Below are positions 17,180-27,900 of a DNA stretch of 64,000 bases, piece after piece. A model generated the notes under the pieces. It did not search any database. It was not told where the DNA came from and saw nothing but the letters and a program-made list of their open reading frames with translations. This DNA comes from Streptomyces cyaneus (lineage in GTDB: Bacteria; Actinomycetota; Actinomycetes; Streptomycetales; Streptomycetaceae): the NCBI RefSeq assembly GCF_004028635.1, contig NZ_RQJW01000004.1:248001-312000 (forward strand), read 5' to 3'. Numbering within the stretch: position 1 is the stretch's first letter; each line of letters opens with the position of its first letter. The translations under genes were made by a program, and so were the position numbers.

Positions 17180-19033
17180 TTGTCGAGAGAATTGCGGGCC
17201 GTGATGTCCCCATTCCGCGCCAGCGGACGGCCCACCGTGCCTCCATCGACAGGTTCGGATGCCGTAGATGCGCTTGTGCTGCTCCTGCTGGACATACGTA
17301 CGCAGGCTCGGCTATCCGTCGAGGACGTCCACGAACTACTCAGGACCAGCGGCCAGTTTGATGGTCAACTGGCCGCCCGATCGACGCTCTACCGCAAGCT
17401 GAGCGGCGTCGGGTTGAAGAACGAACGGCGTCTGATCGAGGCCATCGTCAGGGTCTGCATCCCCGACGCCCAGCGTGCCAACATGCTCAGGGAACAGGCC
17501 ATCTCCCTACTGCATCAGGCTTGGTCGGAGGATGCCGAGCCAGATCAGCCGGAGCCCGGAGTGGTTCCGGACGACGGAGGCTCGCTGGCTGAACTGGTCA
17601 GAGTTCAGCGCGAGTTGATCGATACTCAGGCCCAGCTCACTGCCGCGCTCCAAACCGCTACCGAGGCTGAGAAAGAATCTGCCAAGTCACGCGCGCTCGT
17701 TACCACGCTGTTGGTACTTGGAGCTTTGGGGCGCCCCGCAGCCGGACGGGTCTCGGCTCCTTCCCCTGATGGCCCTTCCTATGCCGTCTCCGGAATCGAG
17801 CTGTCCAGACTACGGACCCGCCTCGCGGCCGCCGAGGCCGAACGAGACGAGGCCCAGCAAGTCGCTCGCGCAGCACAACATCGACTGGCCGAAGCAGAGA
17901 ACCTGCTTACCGCCCACGGCACTGGCTCCACAGACCCCACGGGTCTTTCAGCTCCTGCCGCCACAGGTCCCGTGGAGTGGCCGACGACTCGGACCGATCC
18001 TGCCGGCCAGGCTGCCCCAGCCGATACGCTCCGCAGCTCCCGTCAGGCACTGCCGGACACCACCGGCACCGCCATCGAGCGGGAGGTAGAGCAAGGGGAG
18101 GTGTCGTCGTTCGAGGGGCACAAGCGCGTCCGGTCACTGGAACAGGATCCGGAACTGGCCGAGGTTCTCGCCGAGATGCTGCGCTTGGACCCAGATGGCA
18201 GCCGCATGGGATCCGTGATCGACGGAGCGGGACGGCACCTGCTTGACCCCGCACACACCGGCCGCTACCTGTGGTCCCAGCTCACCAAGGTCGAGAAGAC
18301 AGGCTTGGGCACCGCCGTGTACCACCGGATGCAGCGCGAGTTGGGCCTCGCTGACGGACTGCACCTGGACTTCATGGTGGCCGGGCACGACGTCGACATG
18401 AAGTTCACCCGGGGCAGTAACTGGATGTTCCCGCCTGAACTGCAGGGTGGCCTGTGCCTGGTCGTACGCGCTGATGACGCCAGCGGCCTGTGGAGCATCG
18501 GCCTGCTGCGGGTGAGGTCCGAACTGATGAACACGGGTTCGAACCGCGACGGGAAACGCACGCTAAGCGCGCAGGGCCGGGAGGCAATCCACTGGATCCA
18601 CTCCAACCTTCCCCTGCCCGAGCATGCCCTGCGTCGACTGTCTGCTGACACAGTGAGTTCGATCTTCGCCAAGGCTTCAGGACAGGCTCGCACCGAGGAG
18701 CTGTTCCTGCAGGCACAGCTCACTCCGATCACCACTGCGGACCTCTCCGCCGTCACCATGCAGGCTGATGGGGTTAAGCGAGCGCGGGAGGCGCGGCAGA
18801 GGCTCGCCCATCGGGGCGTGCTCGTCCTTAATGGCACTCGCCCCCGCGACGTCGAGTGGGCCTGGGGCCTCGGTCTACCTGCCCTTGAACCAAGCACGTG
18901 GATGAGTGTCCGGCTCACCCCGGCACAGCCCGGACACGAAGGCACTCCCACGATCATGCTCGACGGTACCCCGTGGTGCGTGGCTCACCCGGAGGATCTA
19001 GAAGTCCCCCTGCCCACAGCTGCCTTCGCATGA
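17180..19033 (+). CDS. NaeI-like restriction endonuclease fused to N-terminal DNA-binding/coiled-coil region
   Basis: About 617 residues. Residues 25-110 look like a helical regulator domain (STLYRKLSGVGLKNERRLIE). Residues 130-240 include coiled coils. Residues 320-600 align with NaeI from memory: TGRYLWSQLTKVEKTGLG, VAGHDVDMKFTRGSNWMFPP and LCLVVRADDASGLWSIGLLR. The Asp and Lys of the NaeI active site (DCK in NaeI, here DMK near residues 405-407) are kept. It would cut duplex DNA, perhaps at GCCGGC-like sites. No cognate methyltransferase is visible anywhere in the window, unlike true NaeI. The start is TTG 17180 or ATG 17204. Confidence 0.85.
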   Translation: MSRELRAVMSPFRASGRPTVPPSTGSDAVDALVLLLLDIRTQARLSVEDVHELLRTSGQFDGQLAARSTLYRKLSGVGLKNERRLIEAIVRVCIPDAQRANMLREQAISLLHQAWSEDAEPDQPEPGVVPDDGGSLAELVRVQRELIDTQAQLTAALQTATEAEKESAKSRALVTTLLVLGALGRPAAGRVSAPSPDGPSYAVSGIELSRLRTRLAAAEAERDEAQQVARAAQHRLAEAENLLTAHGTGSTDPTGLSAPAATGPVEWPTTRTDPAGQAAPADTLRSSRQALPDTTGTAIEREVEQGEVSSFEGHKRVRSLEQDPELAEVLAEMLRLDPDGSRMGSVIDGAGRHLLDPAHTGRYLWSQLTKVEKTGLGTAVYHRMQRELGLADGLHLDFMVAGHDVDMKFTRGSNWMFPPELQGGLCLVVRADDASGLWSIGLLRVRSELMNTGSNRDGKRTLSAQGREAIHWIHSNLPLPEHALRRLSADTVSSIFAKASGQARTEELFLQAQLTPITTADLSAVTMQADGVKRAREARQRLAHRGVLVLNGTRPRDVEWAWGLGLPALEPSTWMSVRLTPAQPGHEGTPTIMLDGTPWCVAHPEDLEVPLPTAAFA

Positions 19034-19086
19034 CCGGCGCCAGCCGCACTCGCGGTGCACACGCTCCAGGGCCTTTCCAAAGGACC

Positions 19087-20516
19087 CTAGCGGCCCGGAG
19101 CACGGAAGGCGTAGAGCAGGCGGGCAGCCAGTTCCTCGGCCAGGTCGCTGCCACGGCTGGCAACCACCGCCGCAGTGACAGCTTCTTCGGGTTGGACGCG
19201 GACAGGACTATCCGACATACGCATCCCGCTGGACCGGTGGGGATCGACTTCACTCAGACGTTCGACCGTGACCATCATGGTGTTTTCGATACCGGCCGCC
19301 GGTGCATATGACGGAGCGGCCTGTCCATCGACAGCTTCCAGCACCTCCAGCAGAGTCGTGATCCGTTCGCGAACATCGTCCTCGTCGAGTACGTACGTGA
19401 TGCCTGGTTTGGGAAGCGAGTCCCAGGCACTCCTCTGCCCGGATCGAGTGATCGCCAGTCCAGCCGAGCGCCCCCGAGGATTGGCAACGGCGACCACCGT
19501 TATCTCAGCGGTGTTGTGGACGTCGACCTGCTCAGCCTTCGTAAACAGCCCCTTCGAACGGCCCAGGTTCACCATTTCCCCGGCCAGTTCCCGCATGCGC
19601 GTCGCGGTGATCCTGCTTGTCACCGGAACGGGCACCAAGTGGATCTCCAGCAGGGAAGGGCCATTGGTGTGGCCACTCGACGGCACGAGGTCCCTGTACC
19701 AAGCAACGCTGGCCGGTTGATCGAGGGGCTGCCAGATCAGCTCGTCTGTGGGCTGTCCGGAAGAAGGCGCCTTCGGCAGGGATGCAGCGTTCGCGGGTTT
19801 GAACTGGGTGATCACTTCCGTCAGGAAGAGGGCCGCGTGCTGCGCTGCGGTTTCCTGCATGCCGGCATCGTCGGTGCTCCGCTTGGTTCCGTTCGCCAAA
19901 TCACTGATTCCCCGGACCAGAAGGAAGGGGACCCCCGCCTTGGTCGCGGCGTTGGCGAAACCGGCACCTTCCATCTCCACAGCTACGGCGTCGTTGAAGT
20001 TCCGGTCCAAGTGGACTCGGGACGGCGACTCGGCCGGAGCGTCCAGCACGAGGTCGCCCGCCGCGATGGGCTTGAAGTGCACCTTGGACGTGGCTCGTTC
20101 CGCCTCCGACAGGGCTTCCCGCCATTCATCCACGCTGTGGACGTACATGGCCACCTGCTGGAGCGGATGGGAAGTCTCCCAGCTGCGCGGGCGCCCCTTG
20201 AACCCTTCCCGACCTCAAGGGCAACCACCACGTCGCCTGGCGAAACGTCGGACTTGAGTGATCCCGCGATTCCGACGAAGAAGACGGCTTGGGGGCGCAC
20301 GAAATTGATGGCCCGCTCGGCGATCACCGCCGCAGAGTCGTTCCCCGGCCCGGTGGCAGCCAGATAGACCGTCCAGGACGTACCCGGCAGCCGACCTCGC
20401 TCGAACACCGTTCCTGCTTGATCGACTCTCTCCAGCCCCTCCAACAGCCGACGCACCGCCTTGTACTCCAGCGGCAGTGCAGTCAGTACAACGAGCGTTT
20501 CCCCAGTTGCGTCCAT
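19087..20516 (-). pseudogene. MTA/SAH-nucleosidase-like conflict effector, frameshifted
   Basis: The N-terminal part (20516 to about 20205) reads MDATGETLVVLTALPLEYKA through FVGIAGSLKSDVSPGDVVVA. The fold then continues in another frame (WETSHPLQQVAMYVHSVDEW) to VAVEMEGAGFA and RGISDL, the nucleoside-binding Glu and catalytic Asp of PNP/UDP phosphorylases. The break near 20200-20215 also seems to lack several codons usual in this loop. About 220 C-terminal residues form a separate unrecognised domain. Such nucleosidase domains act as effectors in bacterial NLR-like systems. It is a pseudogene unless the frameshift is a sequencing error. It is convergent with the NaeI-like gene. Confidence 0.7.
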
Positions 20517-20772
20517 GACCGCCCCCTTGCCGCCACCGCTGTGTGCGTCTCGCGCTCATACCGTAGATCCAGTGAGCCTCACGGAACGGGGTGGTCACCG
20601 GCGTGTCGGCGGCCACGCCGATCCCCGGCCAGCTGTTGCGCAGGCGCCGACGGGCGGGCATCGCGAACTTCCGCTCACGCAGAACCCCGAAAACGCCACA
20701 GCGCCCGACCCGACCGAAGCCGACCCGAGCGCTGCGTAGCAGGTCAGAAGGGGTTTCCCCTCCCCGCATCCG

Positions 20773-20817
20773 TAGGCCCTGTGGGACTCGAACCCACAAC
20801 CAATGGATTAAAAGTCC
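20773..20817 (-). tRNA. Truncated tRNA-Lys(UUU)-like 3' half
   Basis: On the minus strand it reads GGA-CTTTTAA-TCC (anticodon UUU with U33), a five-base variable loop, T-stem GTGGG, loop TTCGAGT, CCCAC and a seven-base acceptor strand. Stem and loop lengths are exact from position 29 to 73. The 5' half (acceptor strand, D arm) is absent, so it cannot be a functional tRNA. A 3' tRNA half in an island is the usual footprint of another integrase's attachment site. The rest of 20517-21057 shows no convincing gene. Confidence 0.7.
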
Positions 20818-21057
20818 TGGCCATGACATGACGGGTGGTTCCGGGCCCTGGTTCGGTGTCCGGAACCACCTGGTCAGAGCATGTGCGCCGTGAGTGCCGA
20901 TCCGCCGCGCGGCGAGTTGTGCCGCACCGTCCGCTCACGCATCGCTCACGCAGAAGATGCCGCGGACCAGAGCGTTTGCTCCTGCTGCCTCACAAGGTTC
21001 GTGTACATCCGCCACTCCCTCTTCGAGTGGCCTTCTCCACCGGGCTCGCACACCGCG

Positions 21058-21408
21058 TCAGAGCTGGTCGTAGCCGGTGTTCGCGCGGCCACCGTCCTCG
21101 GCCCGTGCCTCTGCCGTGCCGTCGACTTCCATGCCTCCGTGCATGCTCCCATGGGCGGTTACACCAGTGTTGGCGTGCGAACTCGCCCCGACTGCGGTGG
21201 CTGGACCGGTGTTCGCAACCCGCACCGACCCGACACGGCCCGACACCAGGGCCAAGACACCCGTCCCCAGGGCCACGACGCCCACCAGCGCTGAAACGAT
21301 CCCGGCGACCTGGTTGGCCCGGTCCCAGCTCAGAAAGCAGAAGACCCCGGCCAGCACCGCCACTGTCAGCCCCGTAAGACCGGCCACCAGTCGCTGCGGT
21401 CCGCTCAT
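21058..21408 (-). CDS. Small membrane partner of the STAND-like protein
   Basis: A 116-residue protein with two membrane helices (about 8-27 and 34-57). A Gly/Ala/Thr-rich tail follows, with repeated ANTG-type turns (RVANTGPATAVG, HANTGV). This low-complexity beta-like tail style recurs at the N-terminus of the neighbouring STAND-like protein (ANSGVLKVTGDL). The ATG overlaps the STAND stop by four bases (ATGA), so the two are coupled and probably act together, placing the sensor at the membrane. No enzymatic motif was seen. Confidence 0.7.
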   Translation of the reverse strand: MSGPQRLVAGLTGLTVAVLAGVFCFLSWDRANQVAGIVSALVGVVALGTGVLALVSGRVGSVRVANTGPATAVGASSHANTGVTAHGSMHGGMEVDGTAEARAEDGGRANTGYDQL

Positions 21409-24400
21409 CGGCCCATCCCCTCCTCATCGTCGCGTCCAAGCTGGTGACCTGCCGAAGTCCCCGATCGGGTCGTAGGCCCATGGGTTGTCCCCGGACGTTT
21501 GGTGGCCATCAATCGCGCCAGAAGTTCCACGGCCTCCGGCGCGATGTCGGGCAGACACTCGACCACCTCTTGCAAGGGGCCGATGTCCAGAGCCTCGGCT
21601 AGGAGCACACGCCCGTCGAGGATGTCCCGGCACTTTCTCGCCGTGGACGTCAGCACCTTGACCCGCTGCCCAGGGTCTTTGAGGGTACGGGCTGCGTCGA
21701 CAGCTTCTCGCCCAATGCCTTCGGCCTCCTCCCGACATCCCGTGCGGCTCAGGGCATAGGCTGCGCCCGTCAGTGCCGCCGCGCGTCGGCCGGGGTCCTT
21801 GAGCGTACGGGCGAGCTCGGTGGCTGCCTGGGCGAAACTGATGGCCTGCTTGTGGTGTCCGTCGTGGGCCAGCACCTCTGCGGCGGTAACCAACGTTCTT
21901 GCGTGCCAGTTCGGGTCCCTGACCTCGTGGGCGAGGTCGATGGCTGTCCGGGAGAGTTCGACGGCCTCCTGCCGGTATCCTGCTCGGTCCATGGTCCTGA
22001 TTACGAGGGTTAGGGCCCTGACACGGCTGGTCGGCCGGGTGATGCTCAGGGCGAGGTCGGCGGCTTGCTGGTGACATCCCGCATGGGCCAGGGCCGTGGC
22101 GACGGCCGTCAGCGCCTTAGCCTTCCGACTGGGGTCGTCGATTCTTCCGGCGAGTTCGATCGCTTGCTGGGGGTGCCCACCATGGGCGATCACCTCGGCC
22201 ACGGCCCCGTACGCCCGCTCCCGCAAGTCGGATTCGGTGACCATTCGTGCGATGTCGATCGCACGCCGATGGTGGCCGGTGTGAGCCATGGCCCTGGCGG
22301 CAAGTGTGAGGGCCATCGCACGTTGACCGGAGTCTTTGGCTAAGAGGGCGAGCTCGGCCGCCATGCTGGCGAGTTCGGCTGCCTGCCCGTGACACCCTGT
22401 GAGCGTCATGGCCTCGGCAACGACCGCCAGAATCGCAGCCTTCGGCCTGAGGGCAGGGTGGCCACGAGCGAGCTTGGCTGCCTCGTGGGCGACTTCGGCT
22501 GCCTGCTGACCGTCACCCGCGCGGGCCATTTGTGCGGCGACAGCCGCCAGGGTGTCGGCGCGCCGGTAGCTGTCCGAGATAGCGCGGGCGAGTTCGGCGG
22601 CCAGAACGCTCTGCCCTCCGCGGGCAATGGCCCGGGCAGCAACCGTGAGTACCCCGTCCCGTTCCTCATGATTGACGATGCTGCGAGCGAGGCGAGCAGC
22701 TTCATCAGCGAGCTCGGTGGCCTCCCGGTGGAATCCATTGATGGCCAAGCTCTTTGCTATGGCGCCGAGAGCCTCGGCTTGTTCGGCCGGATCGGAGATG
22801 CCGCGGGCGCGTTCGGCGGCTCGCTCTTCGTCCGCCACGAAACGGGCGCCCTCGGCGGGATCAGTCGGGACTGGTTCTTCCCAGCCGCTTGCATGAGTGA
22901 CGGGGGCGTTCTTGCCGGCTGACTCATCGCCCCCAGCTTCGCCTGCAGCGGCGGACAGCGAGCGCAGGGCCTTCGTTCGTTGCTCGGGGTCGGGGATGCT
23001 TTGGGCGAGCTCTGCGGCTTGCTCGCGACGCCCCGACTCTGCCAGTGCCCTGGCCGCAGAGGCGAGGACCCCGGCCTGCTGCTCGGGGTCGGTGATGTCG
23101 CGGGCCAGCTCGGCGGCCTGGTGGGGACTTCCGCTCGTGGCCATCGCATAGACGACGACTGCGAGGGCGTCGTCACGCCGGTCCGGTCTCGCGATGCTGC
23201 GGGCGAGGTCCGCGGCTTGATTCGGATGTCCTGCGTCGCAGAGGGCGTTGGCAACGTCCCGGAGTTCCCAGGCGTCCTGGACGGGACTCAGGAGCTGACG
23301 AGCCACCGACGCCACGAGGGACACAGTGTTGCGATCTGCTCTCCCCCCAAAAAGAAGCCGTCTGACGAGGTCGGGAATCCGCCGCGAACCATGGGCCAGC
23401 TGGGCGAGGGCTAGGGCACGTCGAACATGCCCTAGCCTCGCCCAGGTCTCTATGACGGTGTCGGGGATACCGGCGACATGCCCGCGGATCTCGTCGCGGC
23501 GGTGAGCCAGGCGCACACACGCCCTCAGGTCAGGATCGCCGGCGGCTCTGTGTAGACGGATGGCGTCAGCGATCTCGGCCAGAGCCTCGGTGTCGGAGCC
23601 CGTGGTCTCCCACAGTCTCTCGTGCCGCACCGCATCGGTCGCCAATGCGGTGAGACGAGTGGTGTCCGACAGACTGCGTAATAGCTGCGGGTAGCCGACG
23701 AGGGCGTATTCCGGCGTGTCGGGTGGCCAGCCAACGTCGCGCCAGACGTCGGCGAAGGCGTGTACCCGTGCACGGTAACCCTCAAGCGCCGACCGGGATA
23801 TCCGCTTCAGAGCGCCCTGTTGCAGCTCTTCGTGGGCGAAGGAGAACAGACGCGCCGGCTGTTCGCCGGGTGCCGGCCATTGGGTTGGCCGGTGCTGGAA
23901 GGACCGGCCCAATGACCCGCCAAGGACCTCTTCGACTTCCCAAGCGCTCACCTCGCCCATGAGGTCGGCCAAGTCCTGGGGGCTCAAACCACCGTTGGCG
24001 GCGGCGATCAGGCATGCCACCTCGCGCCCGAGTCCACCACAAGTCAGCAGGGCGTGAAGGTCGCGCTCTGCGGCTCTCCGAAGCGCCTGGGCCGCGGATG
24101 ACGGTGCCAGCAGGTGGTTAATGCGCGCGCTGTGCAGCGGGTGGTTCTCCAGTACGTCGCTGGGGATAGGCGGATTCGGACGGCCGGCCACGATAATCCG
24201 CAGTCCCGGAGGTGGCACGCGCGGCAGCAGCGCCGCGATGCTGTAACCGCTGCTGGCCGACTCGACGCCGGTGTCCTCGTCGAGGCCGTCGACCAGCAGA
24301 GCCAGCTGTCGGCCTTCGGCCGTGGCTCTGTCGGCGGCGCGTTCGAGGGCGTCCAGGAACTGGCCTTGTGAGGCACAGTCCACGTCGGTGTCGCACAGGT

Positions 24401-24848
24401 ACTCGCGCAACTGCCCCTGCAGAGTGGCCAGAAAGGCGGTCCGGTCCGAGCGCCCGGCGTTACGCGCGGTGATGAAGAAGGCAAGCACATCCACGTTTGG
24501 TGGAGGGTGCAGCGCGAACTGCGCCATAAGCGCGGTCTTCCCCGACCACGCCGGCGCCAGCCATCGCCAGTAGGCTGTTCCTGCATCTCCGCCCTGGACT
24601 TCTTGGAAACCATCGGGTGCGGTGGAGAACTCGGCCATGGCCTCCAGTTCGGCGGCCCGGCCCTCGAACCGGGCGGCTGCTAGCTGGGCGACCTCATGCA
24701 GATAGCCAGAACGCAGGACCAGGGGGCGGCGCTGCCCCAAGACCAGATCACCGGTGACCTTCAGGACGCCGCTATTCGCGAGGGCACCGTCCACGGCATA
24801 CGCCTCACCCGTGTCCTCGGCCCGCTCCTGCCGCCTTCCCGGCCTCAC
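21405..24848 (-). CDS. STAND-like NTPase with long helical-repeat region
   Basis: 1147 residues from GTG 24848, chosen for its AAAGGAG site eight bases upstream. An ANSGVLKVTGDL segment precedes an NTPase domain with LAPAWSGKTALM, a Walker A lacking its first glycine, and Walker B LALLVDGLDED, then AAA-like helices. Residues from about 500 to the end are tandem TPR-like units of about 31-35 residues (consensus ALAxAGxxxQAxELAxxIxDPxxRAxAL). The plan fits prokaryotic NLR-like STAND sensors: a repeat ligand-sensing arm and an oligomerizing NTPase. No catalytic effector domain is fused; the coupled membrane protein or nearby nucleases may fill that role. Confidence 0.8.
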   Translation of the reverse strand: MRPGRRQERAEDTGEAYAVDGALANSGVLKVTGDLVLGQRRPLVLRSGYLHEVAQLAAARFEGRAAELEAMAEFSTAPDGFQEVQGGDAGTAYWRWLAPAWSGKTALMAQFALHPPPNVDVLAFFITARNAGRSDRTAFLATLQGQLREYLCDTDVDCASQGQFLDALERAADRATAEGRQLALLVDGLDEDTGVESASSGYSIAALLPRVPPPGLRIIVAGRPNPPIPSDVLENHPLHSARINHLLAPSSAAQALRRAAERDLHALLTCGGLGREVACLIAAANGGLSPQDLADLMGEVSAWEVEEVLGGSLGRSFQHRPTQWPAPGEQPARLFSFAHEELQQGALKRISRSALEGYRARVHAFADVWRDVGWPPDTPEYALVGYPQLLRSLSDTTRLTALATDAVRHERLWETTGSDTEALAEIADAIRLHRAAGDPDLRACVRLAHRRDEIRGHVAGIPDTVIETWARLGHVRRALALAQLAHGSRRIPDLVRRLLFGGRADRNTVSLVASVARQLLSPVQDAWELRDVANALCDAGHPNQAADLARSIARPDRRDDALAVVVYAMATSGSPHQAAELARDITDPEQQAGVLASAARALAESGRREQAAELAQSIPDPEQRTKALRSLSAAAGEAGGDESAGKNAPVTHASGWEEPVPTDPAEGARFVADEERAAERARGISDPAEQAEALGAIAKSLAINGFHREATELADEAARLARSIVNHEERDGVLTVAARAIARGGQSVLAAELARAISDSYRRADTLAAVAAQMARAGDGQQAAEVAHEAAKLARGHPALRPKAAILAVVAEAMTLTGCHGQAAELASMAAELALLAKDSGQRAMALTLAARAMAHTGHHRRAIDIARMVTESDLRERAYGAVAEVIAHGGHPQQAIELAGRIDDPSRKAKALTAVATALAHAGCHQQAADLALSITRPTSRVRALTLVIRTMDRAGYRQEAVELSRTAIDLAHEVRDPNWHARTLVTAAEVLAHDGHHKQAISFAQAATELARTLKDPGRRAAALTGAAYALSRTGCREEAEGIGREAVDAARTLKDPGQRVKVLTSTARKCRDILDGRVLLAEALDIGPLQEVVECLPDIAPEAVELLARLMATKRPGTTHGPTTRSGTSAGHQLGRDDEEGMGR

Positions 24849-24971
24849 TCGCAACGCTCCTTTGCTGCGCCTTGTGAGCTCCCATTGTGCACTCCTGCAC
24901 CGTCTTTGCACCGTGTCGGTCGGCGCACCAAGTACGTGGCACGTGCACCCCACCAATTTTGAAAACCCGCG

Positions 24972-27900
24972 TCAGGAAGTAGAGGTGCTTCGTTCCAGCG
25001 TTCGGCGCACGCGCAAGTGTGTATCGGTAGCAAGCTTATCTCGTACAACTGACGAGAGTTCATTTCCCCGACTCGCAACAGCGGCGCGGACTTCGGCACT
25101 AGGATCCTCAGCCAATTTGGCAATCATCTCCGGGGTGACTGGTCCGTGTGCCGCCCCACGCGCTCTCACGATTTCATCGTTATGGAAGACCAGCCCAATG
25201 GCGTACTCCGCAAACTCCCTGATGCTAGACGCGATGGCAACAACCGTGCTGGCCCCCAGCCTTTGCACCCTTCGATCGCCTTCACGCAGTAGCGGCAGCG
25301 CCGAGGCCATAGCTTCTTGAGCGAAGCTTTGTTCCTCGGGCGTCATTTTAGAGTTGCCTTGGCAGGATGCCGCAAACATCTCAGAACTGGCTACCAGGGC
25401 CAGTACCGGCAGTTGGTCGCCACCCATATTCAACTTGAATCGACTTAGTGAATGATTTGAGTCGATTTCAAGTTTGTCTGTCTGGGTGTAGTGCGGAGCT
25501 CTATGCACTTCAATCAAGCGTAGGGCGAGATCTCTCGCGGTAGCCTTTGGCACCTTAGGTACGAGATATCGCAACGCTCTCACCGTTTCTGCGCGGAATG
25601 CAGCTCCCTGCTGCGAATCCTCGGCAATAGCCGTCATATGGGAGGCTACAGCTGCCGCGAGATTCGCTGGCGGTCCAGCAGCAATAAGTGTGGCGTTATC
25701 TAGCGTTTCATTCTCTGAGTTCTTCTCCGTATCAGTCGGTGGGGGAGAATCAGACGATGACAAAGTTTGGTGCACTGCTAGTACGCCACCAGCAGGACGA
25801 GCCTTTTTTGAGGTGAGTTCTTCGGGAGGGAAATGAGTAAGATTCTCAGCCGTAAGTAGCACGAGTAGCAGGTTCACCGTAGTCGACTGCTGTGTACCCA
25901 TAGCTGTCATACTTCGCGGAACTCCGACACGCCGTCGCAGTAGTGCCGCGCAGGCCCGACGTGCGGCGAGTTGAACAGGCTGCGTTGCAACGCCCCAACC
26001 AGCCAAGACTTCGATTGCCGACTGTTGACCCTCTTCAGCGAGCGTGGTGACAACTGGCAGCAGCGGTTCACGCGCTTCTTTCGGGATGCCTTCTACCAAA
26101 TTCCAGAGCTCTGGATGCGGCTGTGGAAGTTGCAGCATGCGCCCGATCGCTTTTGCGACGTCCTGGCGACGAGATTCGACTGCCCAATAGGTTTGTACAA
26201 GAAGATTCGCGATGACATCGCTGATTCGAGTGCTATTTTTCAGCGCAGGCTCTGCCATCGTAAGTACCCTATCGACAGCTGTCTCAGGGATGCGCATACC
26301 GAATCGGGCGATACCATCCAACGCATCACGCTCTGGACGTACCTGGAATGCAGGCGCTTGCCACACGCCCTCGGCAACTTCAAGAAGTCTCTCAATTACC
26401 TCTGGCACGTTGTTGTCCGGAATGGTGGAGGATTGCGCGCCGATCACTTGCACTGCAGCAGCGCGACGCCGACGTAGAGGAGAGCCAACCCACATGCTGA
26501 CATCTACAGTGTCCGGAATTTTCTGAGCGACCTTCCTAGCTTGAGATGCCTCACCGGCACGGATATAGCATTCGAGCGCATCGGCCGGATGTTCGCTCGC
26601 TTCAAGGACCTCGCCGAACAGTTTCAGCGCAAGGATTTCTCCCTGTAGGTGCCCGGCCAATCGGTGCTCCCACAAGTGGCGGCGGGTGCTTTCAAATGCA
26701 TCCGGAAGCCTATTACCGCGTGCAGCCTGCATCGCTTCGAGCTCTGGATCGTATGATGCAGCAAGTAGACGCTGCCGGTTCGGGAGAGAATTGGCAATGT
26801 GCTGCAGTCCAGGAAGCTCGAACCGGCCCTTATCCCATTCCAGGAGGCGTGACGACCACATTGCACCCAGTGCATCGCCGTAGTAACTTTCTTCACTGCT
26901 GGCGATCGCTGCTTGGCGCCAATAGCTGTCGGCTCGCTCAAAATCCCCGTGAGTAGCGAAAGCATAAGCAGCACGAGAAGCTACCAGGCCACGAACATGA
27001 AGGAATCGCCCAGCGAGGGCATCGTCGACCGCTCTGCGATAGGCAGCGTCAACCTCGTCTGGTGACGCTGCCGCAGTCAATGATGCATCGGCAACCGCAC
27101 AGCGCAGTCGTGCGCGGATCTCTACGTCAGTGCTGGTAGCAGCCGAAGCCATCTCGCGCAATTCAACGAGTCGAGTAGCCGTCTGCTCGTCCGTTGTAGC
27201 GACGACCGAGCGTGCAGGAACAAAGTCGTATAGGCCATCAACCACTGCTTGCTCGAGAAGCAGACACGACAATAGTCCGGTTCGTGGGGCCCGTGCGGCA
27301 GTCAACGTGCGGAGCGCCGAGACACCGTCATCGAGGTTGCTTCCTTCGCCGTACCAGAAGGCGACACAAGTAAGTGCCGAAAGTTCCGCCCGTTCTACGT
27401 CACTACGATGTGGTGCCAAGCTCTCCAAATTACTCAGCAAAGAGCGCACGGTACTCGTTGACCCGGAAAGTACACGCTGCAATGCCAAGTCGAACAATAC
27501 CCTGAACGCACTTTCGTGATCGCCGCCAGCTTGCGCAGCCTGCGCCTGGCGTCGACGCATTTCTGTTGCGTGCCCTGGGAAATTCCCTTGAAGCAATCCC
27601 TCTGCAACCCTCCCAAAGAGTTGGGAAGCCTTAAGTGGATCTATTGGTTCAGCCTGAGTGGCATCGGCTTCCAAAGCGTCCAACTGTAGAACAGCGATTG
27701 GGTCTTCAACGAGTCCCAGTGATTTAGGCGCTGCTAGGTCCGAGGGCGATGGTTTGTAGCCACAGTATGTTTTCGCCCACTGAGGCCCGAAAACTGCGTA
27801 CACTAGATGTGGCATATCGCGCAGCATGCGACTTAGAGTTTCAGCGCCCCATGCGTCGATCTCTAGATCTCCAGCATAACTGGTCTGCAATTCTTCAAGG

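Noticed and set aside
20215..20829. Minus-strand ORF with tRNA-like translated sequence (MSWPGLLIHWLWVRVPQG)
   Set aside because: This is the translation of the tRNA 3' fragment and the frameshifted nucleosidase region, a well-known kind of false protein.
22000..23300. Regular repeats resembling a CRISPR-like or tandem DNA array
   Set aside because: The periodicity is that of about 31-35-codon TPR-like units within one open reading frame. The repeats are degenerate at DNA level and have no spacers.
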